In this document: piece after piece, positions 1 through 5,540 of the stretch
Position numbering within the stretch: the stretch's first letter is position 1
Layout of the letters: each line of letters begins with the position of its first letter
Assembly: GCA_024409025.1 (NCBI GenBank)
Contig: JAKSUM010000084.1
Location: forward strand, 1-6,222
Direction: 5' to 3'
Source of the DNA: a bacterium
GTDB taxonomy: Bacteria > Vulcanimicrobiota > CADAWZ01
DNA length: 6,222 bases
Made by a program: the position numbers and the translations under genes
The notes under the pieces: generated by a model
Told to the model about the DNA's origin: nothing
Seen by the model: only the letters and a program-made list of their open reading frames with translations
The model's database searches: none

Positions 1-40
1 AATCCTTTGGCTTATAATTTGTGATATTAGATGTGTTCAT
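1..40 (-). CDS. N-terminal fragment of a possible IS607-type serine recombinase (runs off the left edge)
   Basis: An ATG at 40-38 opens a leftward frame that is still open at the window edge, giving MNTSNITNYKPKD. A very good ribosome binding site, AAGGAGGTG (53-45), lies six bases upstream of the ATG, so I trust that a gene starts here. The identity is a guess. The NYKPKD segment is like the start of IS607-family TnpA recombinases, where a 'YKPKE(F/L)A' segment opens a MerR-like helix-turn-helix ahead of the serine recombinase domain. Thirteen residues cannot prove this, and another MerR-like or helix-turn-helix protein is possible. If it is right, an insertion element with tnpA, and perhaps tnpB, continues to the left, and its end lies somewhere in 41-126. 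Confidence 0.5.
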   Translation of the reverse strand, partial: MNTSNITNYKPKD

Positions 41-62
41 AATACACCTCCTTGGGTGTATT
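41..62 (-). promoter_or_regulatory. Hairpin holding the ribosome binding site of the left-edge gene
   Basis: Read leftward, AATACACC (62-55) and GGTGTATT (48-41) are a perfect 8-base-pair inverted repeat around the six-base loop CAAGGA, and the ATG follows directly after the stem. The ribosome binding site AAGGAGG is half in the loop and half in the right arm, so folding would partly hide it. The arm pairing is read directly from the sequence. A role in translational control is inference. Confidence 0.55.
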
Positions 63-88
63 TAAATACATTTGCACATATTTGTCAA
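60..88 (-). promoter_or_regulatory. Probable promoter of the left-edge gene
   Basis: A perfect -35 box, TTGACA, lies at 88-83 on the minus strand. Seventeen bases on is TTAAAT (65-60), which matches four of six positions of the -10 consensus; offset alternatives such as TAAATA are about as good. Transcription would begin near 53, inside the loop of the hairpin at 41-62, leaving a leader of roughly a dozen bases that still keeps the ribosome binding site. The weak -10 box limits confidence. Confidence 0.45.
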
Positions 89-126
89 TCAATATAATTA
101 CTTAACAATTTCTCCTTTTTTTCAGA

Positions 127-2169
127 TTATGCCCTTTTGCCTCTGTTTTTGCCAACAGATGAGCCTTTCCTGTTTAAAGGGCTTTTTGAGCCTTTTTCAT
201 TGAATTTTCCGAATTTTGCGCCGTCTTTTCTTATTCTGCTGAAATCATTCTTTTTATTCTGGTTTTTGAATGGTTCGTTTCCGGTTTTCTGCTTGTTTGC
301 GTTCATGTCCGGAGATTCCGGGGAAAGGCGCTTCTTGGCAGGCTTGGAATCTATTTTGAATCTCGGTCCGGGAGCAGATCCAATCATGCTCTTTGGCCTG
401 TCTTCTTTTCTTTTCTTGATGTAAAGGAATCTTGTGGCCTGCTTCTCCTCACGATACTTTTCAGTGTCTTCCTTGCATGCCTCTATGAGTAGATCCTTTG
501 ATTCCTGCCTCAGCTTCTTGCTTTTTATGACATGCATGCTTTTCTCTGTCACATAGTCTATGTTTGCATAATACATTGCTGCAGCGGCCGTCATTGGAAG
601 CGGTATGAAGCTCTGTACCTGCTGCAGGCTCCATTTTCTCTTAGCCAGAAATTCGCTTACCATGCGCATTTCGTTTTCCGTGCAGCCAGGGAAGCCTGAC
701 ATGAAATAGGGTACTATGTACTGTTCCTTCTCTGCATCCTTGCATTCCTTTTCAAACATTCTGACGAATTTGTTGAAGGTTTCTGCTTCCGGCTTTCTCA
801 TGCGTGCCAGAACATTCGGATGGAGATGTTCGGGAGCGACTTTAAGATGGCCTGACACATGGTGCCGTACAAGCTCTCGTATGTAGGCAGGGAACTTTAT
901 TGCGACATCCATTCTTATTCCTGAATTTACGAATACATGCCTTATGCCGTTTTTCTTCCTTACCGTCCTGTAAAGGTTTATCGCTTTGGATGCGTCCAGC
1001 TTTATGTTTTTGCATATCTGAGGATAAAGGCAGCTGGGCCTTCTGCAGCCTCTGCATTGCGCTGTTATTCCGTTCCTGCATCCGTAGAGATTTGCCGTCG
1101 GACCTCCGAGATCGGATATTACTCCTTTGAAGAACGGCTTATCCTTCATGGAATCTATTTCTTTTATTACGGATTCCTCGCTTCGTGAAGTCAGGAATTT
1201 CCCCTGATGGAATGAAAGGGAACAGAATGAGCATCCTCCGGCACATCCTCTCAATATGGTGATTGAGTCCTTAACCATATTCCATGCGGGGATTTCCTCT
1301 GTATATGATGGATGGGGCATTTTTGTGAACGGAAGACCGTAAACCTCGTCCATCTCTTTTTCGCTCAGAGGCATTTGGGGAGGCTGTATTATAAGCGCCC
1401 TGTCTCCATGCATCTGCATAAGGGGCTTGCCGCAGCCAGGATTCATTTCTCTTTCTACTGCCTTTGTCAGATCGAATATTGCCTTTCTTACCTTTAGGCA
1501 GCTTTCATATGACGGGAGCTGCACATATCCTGTTTTGTCGAGAAGCTCGGTTTCCTTCATTCCTGCCAGTCTGGCCGTTCCTCTGATTTCGGAAAAGTCA
1601 TAAGAGCCGTCTGCACATTTTTCAGCAATTTCTATTATGCTTCTCTCGCCCATGCCGTACATAAGGACGTCAGCTTTGGATTTCCAGAGTATTGACGGCT
1701 TAATTTTGTCTTCCCAGAAATCATAATGGGCGCATCTTCTCATTGATGCCTCTATTCCGCCTATTGCAACTGTTATTCCGGGAAAAACCCTCTTCAGCAT
1801 CTGGGTATAGACTACTGTCGGGTAATTAGGCCTCATGCCGGCTCTTCCTCCTGGAGTGTAGGAGTCGTCATGGCGTTTCTTTCTTGCTGCCGTATAATGT
1901 GCAAGCATTGAATCGAGATTGCCTGCAGTAACGCCGCAGAAAAGGCGCGGCCTTCCCATTGCCGTAAAGGCATCTGGATTATTCCAGTCAGGTTGGGCAA
2001 TGATTCCCGTTTTATAGCCATGGCTAAGAAGAACTCTTCCTATAACGGCGGCAGCAAAGCTGTGGTGATCCACATATGCGTCTCCGCTTACAATGAGGAC
2101 GTCAAGCTGAGGCCAGCCTAATGCGTCCATTTCCTCTTTTGTCATTGGGAGAAAATCCGTTTTATCCAT
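127..2169 (-). CDS. ygiQ: YgiQ family radical SAM protein
   Basis: A 680-residue protein, a little shorter than the E. coli homologue (about 740). It opens with the family N-terminus (FLPM, then SGDAYVDHHSF and GIIAQPDW at residues 28-62) and has the AIGGIEASMRR block at about 135-145. The radical SAM motif CAGGCSFC at 309-316 (C309, C313, C316) should bind a 4Fe-4S cluster and cleave S-adenosylmethionine. A second cysteine-rich patch (C364, C372, C375, C380, C386, including SCLYPQICKN) is also a family feature and could hold another cluster or zinc. The reaction catalysed by the family is not established. Residues from about 585 to the end are a Lys/Arg/Asn/Gly/Ser-rich, probably disordered basic tail. 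The ATG has AAAGGAAC upstream (2183-2176) at good spacing. It appears to be its own transcription unit, with a consensus promoter upstream and no clear terminator after the stop. Confidence 0.95.
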   Translation of the reverse strand: MDKTDFLPMTKEEMDALGWPQLDVLIVSGDAYVDHHSFAAAVIGRVLLSHGYKTGIIAQPDWNNPDAFTAMGRPRLFCGVTAGNLDSMLAHYTAARKKRHDDSYTPGGRAGMRPNYPTVVYTQMLKRVFPGITVAIGGIEASMRRCAHYDFWEDKIKPSILWKSKADVLMYGMGERSIIEIAEKCADGSYDFSEIRGTARLAGMKETELLDKTGYVQLPSYESCLKVRKAIFDLTKAVEREMNPGCGKPLMQMHGDRALIIQPPQMPLSEKEMDEVYGLPFTKMPHPSYTEEIPAWNMVKDSITILRGCAGGCSFCSLSFHQGKFLTSRSEESVIKEIDSMKDKPFFKGVISDLGGPTANLYGCRNGITAQCRGCRRPSCLYPQICKNIKLDASKAINLYRTVRKKNGIRHVFVNSGIRMDVAIKFPAYIRELVRHHVSGHLKVAPEHLHPNVLARMRKPEAETFNKFVRMFEKECKDAEKEQYIVPYFMSGFPGCTENEMRMVSEFLAKRKWSLQQVQSFIPLPMTAAAAMYYANIDYVTEKSMHVIKSKKLRQESKDLLIEACKEDTEKYREEKQATRFLYIKKRKEDRPKSMIGSAPGPRFKIDSKPAKKRLSPESPDMNANKQKTGNEPFKNQNKKNDFSRIRKDGAKFGKFNEKGSKSPLNRKGSSVGKNRGKRA

Positions 2170-2202
2170 TTTTCAGTTCCTTTGCCTGTTTTTGTCTAAT
2201 CT

Positions 2203-2231
2203 ATTATCTTTTTTTGGCTCTGTTTTGTCAA
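2203..2231 (-). promoter_or_regulatory. Consensus housekeeping promoter of ygiQ
   Basis: On the minus strand a perfect TTGACA (2231-2226) is followed by exactly 17 bases, including a run of seven A, and then GATAAT (2208-2203), five of six matches to the -10 consensus. The start point should be near 2196, giving a leader of about 27 bases that contains the AAAGGAAC ribosome binding site. The -35 box begins only two bases after the T-run of the preceding gene's terminator, so ygiQ is insulated from read-through and separately driven. Confidence 0.85.
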
Positions 2232-2233
2232 GC

Positions 2234-2264
2234 AAAAAAAAACCGCCTTGTTTTAGGCGGTTTT
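2234..2264 (-). terminator. Intrinsic terminator of the 259-residue protein gene
   Basis: Eleven bases after the leftward stop codon, the minus strand reads AAAACCGCCT, a six-base loop, then AGGCGGTTTT and five further T. The core stem CCGCCT/AGGCGG (2260-2255 with 2248-2243; reading leftward the left arm begins CCGCC) is perfect and is extended by four A-T pairs. The nine-base T-run covers 2242-2234. This is a textbook rho-independent terminator for leftward transcription. Read rightward it has only four T after the stem, so it would be weak in that direction, and no rightward gene ends here. Confidence 0.93.
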
Positions 2265-2274
2265 AAAAAAATCC

Positions 2275-3054
2275 TTAAGCTACAAGCTCGAAAAATGAGT
2301 GATCGTCCGGAACCTGTATCTCTTCGAATATCTTAAGAGTATTTGATGCCTGATTGATGTTGTATTTGTTGAATGCGCTGAAGCTGACTTCGTTCTTGTC
2401 CGCAGAGCTTTCCTTCTTGCCGGTTTTTTTGGATTTTACTTCAGTGTCTCCGAGTGCCTGCATAATCTCTCTGAGATTTCTGCGGGAGTAGAGGGGATCG
2501 TTGCCCTTTACATACTGCTTATATTCGACTTCAACCCACTTTTTGAGGTTTTCCGCAAATTTTTTGCGCTGTATTTCAGGCCTCTGTTTTGTTTCCTGTC
2601 CTGCCTGAGCCTCATCGAGAGTCTTGTTAAAGCTGAACTGTATCTGCTTGGAATTGTCAAGACCTGACATTCCTGTCGTCTTTGCACTCTTTGCAGTGTT
2701 TTTGGCTGCTTCGGCATTCTTTGCTTCAGCGGTGTCTTCAGCTCCCTTGGAGTCTGCTACTGTCTGATCAGAGACAAGCTTCTGCTGGGTCTGATTTGTT
2801 CTGCTCTGGTGGGCCTGCTGTGCTCCCTTTGCATTCTGAGATCCCTTTGTGTCAGGAGTTTTCTTCTTTATATACTCAGAACCGTCGCTTTCAGATTCGT
2901 TTATGCCCTCTTCGGCAAAATCAAATCCTCTGTCGGAAACTGTGCCTGTCTGGCCGCCTTCTTTTGATACCTGCTTAGCGCCTCCGGTATTGTGCGGAAT
3001 GCCTACCATAGCGGACATCATGGAAATGTTATTATTGCTTACGTTTAAATTCAT
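2275..3054 (-). CDS. Unrecognised cysteine-free protein with a disordered middle
   Basis: I do not recognise this 259-residue protein. The ATG at 3054 has AGGGGG upstream (3068-3063) at eight bases, and the stop is followed at once by a strong terminator, so it is a genuine expressed gene. It has no cysteine, no signal peptide and no membrane segment. Residues 1-22 are Asn/Ser/Met-rich with a short hydrophobic stretch (ISMMSAMVGI). Residues about 24-135 are low complexity (Lys, Ala, Gln, Thr, Ser, Asn, Glu), with an Ala/Lys/Glu/Asn stretch at 104-124, and are likely disordered. A folded C-terminal part seems to cover about 160-259: a probable helix around FAENLKKWVEVEYKQYVK (166-183), NLREIMQAL (193-201), a Lys/Ser linker, then VSFSAFNKYNINQASNTLKI and an acidic/hydrophobic end. 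The architecture suggests a cytoplasmic adaptor or a substrate of a non-Sec export route, but nothing decides this. It could also be co-transcribed in part with the glycosyltransferase 107 bases upstream. Confidence 0.85.
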   Translation of the reverse strand: MNLNVSNNNISMMSAMVGIPHNTGGAKQVSKEGGQTGTVSDRGFDFAEEGINESESDGSEYIKKKTPDTKGSQNAKGAQQAHQSRTNQTQQKLVSDQTVADSKGAEDTAEAKNAEAAKNTAKSAKTTGMSGLDNSKQIQFSFNKTLDEAQAGQETKQRPEIQRKKFAENLKKWVEVEYKQYVKGNDPLYSRRNLREIMQALGDTEVKSKKTGKKESSADKNEVSFSAFNKYNINQASNTLKIFEEIQVPDDHSFFELVA

Positions 3055-3083
3055 AGCAGCTGCCCCCTATATCTTTATATTTA

Positions 3084-3117
3084 ATTATATTATCTCTCTT
3101 TTGGAAATATAGGTAAA
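3084..3117 (-). promoter_or_regulatory. Candidate promoter of the 259-residue protein gene
   Basis: On the minus strand TTTACC (3117-3112, four of six matches to the -35 box) is followed by 17 bases and GATAAT (3094-3089, five of six). A perfect TATAAT overlaps it at 3089-3084 but has no -35 box at usual spacing. Very AT-rich DNA directly upstream could act as an UP element. The region lies 30-60 bases before the start codon. Confidence is moderate because AT-rich DNA produces such matches by chance. Confidence 0.5.
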
Positions 3118-3122
3118 TAGAG

Positions 3123-3151
3123 AAAATGTTAATTTTTTTTTAAAAATGTTA
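3123..3151. repeat. Two direct copies of AAAATGTTA, 20 bases apart
   Basis: AAAATGTTA occurs at 3123-3131 and again at 3143-3151, start-to-start distance 20 bases, with a run of nine T followed by A between the copies. The pair lies just upstream of the candidate promoter at 3084-3117 and just after the stop of the glycosyltransferase gene. Spacing near two helical turns would place both copies on one face of the DNA. This could be a regulator site or simply AT-rich coincidence. Confidence 0.5.
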
Positions 3152-3161
3152 CAAAATTTTA

Positions 3162-4541
3162 TCATTTTGATGCAGGAGGTATTGATGCATCCTTAACGTT
3201 GTGTTCTGTTTTGTCCCATACTATTTTATTTCTGTACCTTATTGAGTTTATATAGCCTATTGGAGCCGCTATAAGCCATATTATGTTATATATCCAGTAT
3301 AGGGGAAATCTCAGAAGATCGGTAAAGCTGAATTTTTCATGATATTTCAGCAGTCCCCCAAGCATCACAACTATGAATATTACTAGCCTGCCCGCGTCAC
3401 AGAATACGCCACGCGGCTCTGAAGAGTAGTATGTCAGGGTTGGGCAGAAATATATTGTGAAGAGCTGTATGTAGCCTATCCATACGACGATGGTTGCCGC
3501 TATCCTCATGCTTCCTGCGAGCCCGTCTATCTTCTGCAGAAGAGACAGTTTTTTGTGCGTTAGTACTGGAAATATGTAATCGAATATACATTTCAGCATG
3601 CCTTCCGCCCATCTTATGCGCTGTCTTAGAAGCTGATAAGGCTTTTTTATTGCTTCCTGCCATATTGCGGCTTCAGGAACATAATTAACGAGCTTTCCAT
3701 TAAGAAGAAGCTTTATTGTCAGATCCTGATCGTCTGTGGATGAAAGCTCATTCCAGCCGCCTGCTTCCATCAGAGCGTCTTTCCTTACAATCTGCCCGTT
3801 TCCGGCAAGCTGCATTATGCCGCCGAATATTGACTTTGAAACCTGAAGCATGTGGGCAAATACGGTGAATTCATCATCCTGAAGCTTTGTCAGGACATTG
3901 GCATTCCTATTAAATATCTTTACTCTTCCCTGAACCCCTGCTATGTTGTCGGCATTGAAGTGTTTTACGGTCTTCTCAAAAAAATCCTTTTCCACGATTG
4001 TATCAGCGTCAAATACTGCAATCAGCTCGCCCTTGGCCATGGGTACTGCATAATTGAGTACTGCGGATTTTCCTTTTCTGCCGCTTTCCCTGTGTATGGG
4101 TCTTAAAGCCGGATATTCTTCTTTAAGCCTTTTAAGTACCTCAAGCGTTCCGTCATCAGAATTGTCGTCTATTATAAGCACTTCAAAATTTGGAGAGCCG
4201 TCTTCGTTTTTATAATCTATTTCAAAGAGCGATCTTACGGTGTTCTCTATTACAAGCTCTTCGTTTTTTGCCGGCACAAGTATAGATATATAGGGCCGCT
4301 TGTCCGAGAGATTATGCTTCCTGTAGGGCAGGAATATGCATATTCCCATGGTTCCCATGGTATATATTGAGATTGCGAGTATTGCTATCTGGTAAAGCGT
4401 CATATCCCTTATGAAAAGAGAATATCCGAATATTGCAATAAGGGTGATCGTCATGAATGCGAACCCTGCATTCCAGCATGACGCCTGCTGTCTTGATATG
4501 CCGCTCTTTTCGGAATCTTTTTCCTTATCCGTATTTGTCAT
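3162..4541 (-). CDS. Membrane glycosyltransferase, family 2, processive-synthase type
   Basis: A 459-residue GT-A glycosyltransferase of the family that includes poly-N-acetylglucosamine, hyaluronan and cellulose synthases; it should move sugars from a nucleotide donor at the inner face of the membrane. Two membrane segments (about 24-44 and 50-72) precede the catalytic domain and three follow it (about 341-363, 382-399, 411-430). The motifs are in order: VPAKNE (89-94), IIDDNSDDGT (123-132) for donor binding, DAD (178-180) for metal, TDDQD (269-273) where the family usually has the TED base motif, and QRIRW (307-311), the Q(Q/R)xRW signature of processive enzymes. Size and topology resemble PgaC/IcaA (about 410-440 residues), but no PgaD-, deacetylase- or export-like partner lies next to it, so the product is unknown. 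The ATG has AAGGA (4552-4548) upstream. It is divergent from the NlpC/P60 gene. No clear terminator follows the stop. Confidence 0.92.
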   Translation of the reverse strand: MTNTDKEKDSEKSGISRQQASCWNAGFAFMTITLIAIFGYSLFIRDMTLYQIAILAISIYTMGTMGICIFLPYRKHNLSDKRPYISILVPAKNEELVIENTVRSLFEIDYKNEDGSPNFEVLIIDDNSDDGTLEVLKRLKEEYPALRPIHRESGRKGKSAVLNYAVPMAKGELIAVFDADTIVEKDFFEKTVKHFNADNIAGVQGRVKIFNRNANVLTKLQDDEFTVFAHMLQVSKSIFGGIMQLAGNGQIVRKDALMEAGGWNELSSTDDQDLTIKLLLNGKLVNYVPEAAIWQEAIKKPYQLLRQRIRWAEGMLKCIFDYIFPVLTHKKLSLLQKIDGLAGSMRIAATIVVWIGYIQLFTIYFCPTLTYYSSEPRGVFCDAGRLVIFIVVMLGGLLKYHEKFSFTDLLRFPLYWIYNIIWLIAAPIGYINSIRYRNKIVWDKTEHNVKDASIPPASK

Positions 4542-4733
4542 GAGAAGTCCTTAGTAATCCGTATAATTAAAATGGGATTAAATGCTTTTAAAGTGAATTT
4601 AAAAATTAGACATTACATAAAAATTTCCTCTTAATTATTCTGCATCTGTAGAAGGATTTAAGTCGTATGAAAAAGAAATTGCTTAATTCAAGCATATGTA
4701 TATCTTATATCTTTTTCATGGAGGGCTTTCATT
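4542..4733. other. Divergent intergenic region between glycosyltransferase and NlpC/P60 genes
   Basis: This 192-base AT-rich stretch must hold leftward promoter(s) for the glycosyltransferase and rightward promoter(s) for the peptidase. I found no convincing pair. Rightward candidates are TAGACA (4607-4612) with CTTAAT 17 bases on (4630-4635), and TTGCTT (4679-4684) with TATCTT 16 bases on (4701-4706). Leftward, TTTAAT-like -10 boxes occur without a good -35 box. A short ATG frame starting at 4667 runs into the peptidase gene in another frame. No long inverted repeat, tRNA or riboswitch was recognised. Confidence 0.6.
4720..4725 (+). promoter_or_regulatory. Ribosome binding site that decides the TTG start
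   Basis: GGAGGG lies eight bases before the TTG at 4734. The peptidase reading frame has no in-frame ATG or GTG start between the upstream stop at 4668 and this TTG, so site and frame together pick TTG as the start. The encoded protein then begins directly with a signal peptide, which agrees. Confidence 0.8.
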
Positions 4734-5315
4734 TTGAGAGGTTTGGCAGCCGCGTTAATTGCCTCCGCGGTTATTTTTTTTGCTCCGCTTGCTGCGTCGG
4801 CAGAACAGGCTCAGACGTCAAGAGCCGCCCGCAGCTCTGCTCAGGTCATAATAATTGATGCGGATGAGGATTCCTTTACTGATTCATCCATAATGGGCTC
4901 CGTATGCGAGTCGAGAAATTCCGGATGGAGAAAAAGGGCGTCTTTAAGCGGTAGAGGCGGAATGGTTGTTAATACGGCAAAAAGATTTATCGGAGTCCCG
5001 TATGTATGGGGAGGAACTTCTTCCTCCGGATTTGACTGCTCCGGTTTTATAAAGAGCGTTTACGCCCAGCATGGAATAGACGTAAGGCGCCTTGCGGACG
5101 AGCAGTATTACGGAGGCCAGAAGCTTTCACGCTCAGAGCTTGCGGCAGGAGATCTTGTGTTCTTCTCGACCTACGAGCCTGGGGCCAGTCATGTCGGAAT
5201 ATATGTCGGAGACGGCAAATTCATACATGCTTCAAGCAGCAGGGGCGTTACTATTGACAGTCTTGACAATGCTTATTTTAAAAACGCATATGTCGGGGCA
5301 TGCAGATACTGGTAA
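4734..5315 (+). CDS. Secreted NlpC/P60 (C40) peptidoglycan endopeptidase
   Basis: A 193-residue exported cysteine peptidase. Residues 1-23 form a signal peptide: a single Arg, a long Ala/Leu/Ile/Phe core and an ASA cleavage site before EQAQ. A polar linker follows to about residue 75, with no LysM or SH3 cell-wall-binding domain. The NlpC/P60 domain fills the rest: FIGVPYVWGGTSSSGFDCSGF (85-105) carries catalytic C102, GDLVFF is at 139-144, SHVGIYVGDG (152-161) carries catalytic H153, and FIHASS (163-168) supplies H165 as the third polar residue. All catalytic positions are present. Family members cut bonds between D-glutamate and diamino acid in peptidoglycan stem peptides; the exact bond here is inferred. 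Translation starts at TTG behind GGAGGG, which probably lowers the yield. A hairpin terminator follows the stop, so the gene is probably monocistronic, divergent from the glycosyltransferase. Confidence 0.92.
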   Translation: MRGLAAALIASAVIFFAPLAASAEQAQTSRAARSSAQVIIIDADEDSFTDSSIMGSVCESRNSGWRKRASLSGRGGMVVNTAKRFIGVPYVWGGTSSSGFDCSGFIKSVYAQHGIDVRRLADEQYYGGQKLSRSELAAGDLVFFSTYEPGASHVGIYVGDGKFIHASSSRGVTIDSLDNAYFKNAYVGACRYW

Positions 5316-5320
5316 GCTAT

Positions 5321-5379
5321 AAAAAGGGCTCTGAAGGCTTTACGCATTTTTTGCGCCTGTCCTTGAGGCTCTTTTTTTT
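5321..5379 (+). terminator. Probable intrinsic terminator of the NlpC/P60 gene
   Basis: Five bases after the stop, AAAAAGGGCT (5321-5330) with CTGAAGG can pair, with some G-T pairs and small mismatches, with CCTTGAGGCTC (5361-5371) and the following eight T (5372-5379). A small inner hairpin, CGCA/TGCG around a T-rich loop, lies between the arms at about 5343-5354. The arms are imperfect, but the position and long T-run make a terminator likely. Confidence 0.7.
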
Positions 5380-5500
5380 ATTTCCTGCGGATGATTGGAT
5401 GCATTGTGAAATCCTTGCTTTGCCGCCTGTAATATTGAAGGTTTTTTAATCGATTCATAGAAACTAATCCTAATTTAGAAGATTTTCGGGCAAGCAATTC

Positions 5501-5512
5501 GGGAAGATTCCC
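5501..5512. repeat. Short inverted repeat upstream of the ABC ATPase gene
   Basis: GGGAA GA TTCCC is a perfect inverted repeat 28 bases before the start codon, too tight in the loop for a good RNA hairpin but of operator-like form. TTCGGG occurs at 5485-5490 and again at 5498-5503, overlapping the first arm. The rest of the 5380-5540 gap is unremarkable; the best promoter guess is TTGAAG (5435-5440) with TAGAAA (5458-5463), both four of six matches. Confidence 0.35.
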
Positions 5513-5540
5513 TTTATGTCTATTTTGATCGGAGGATATT

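Noticed and set aside
89..126. AAAGGAG followed by a TTG start just after the ygiQ stop
   Set aside because: The frame closes after seven codons, so it is not a gene.
137..424. Rightward 95-residue open frame opposite the end of ygiQ
   Set aside because: It is the antisense of the Lys/Arg-rich tail, giving a Phe/Leu-rich shadow. It has no ribosome binding site and no family resemblance.
842..1188. Several overlapping short open frames on both strands inside ygiQ
   Set aside because: All lie within the conserved radical SAM coding region, have no start signals and show no recognisable protein features.
2682..3112. Rightward open frames opposite the 259-residue gene
   Set aside because: They overlap a leftward gene that has a good ribosome binding site and a terminator. 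Their Leu/Ser-rich composition is the reverse of its Gln/Lys/Glu-rich linker.
3123..3161. AT-only hairpin as a terminator for the glycosyltransferase gene
   Set aside because: AAAATTTT-type pairings and A/T runs exist, but there is no GC-bearing stem, so I do not call a terminator.
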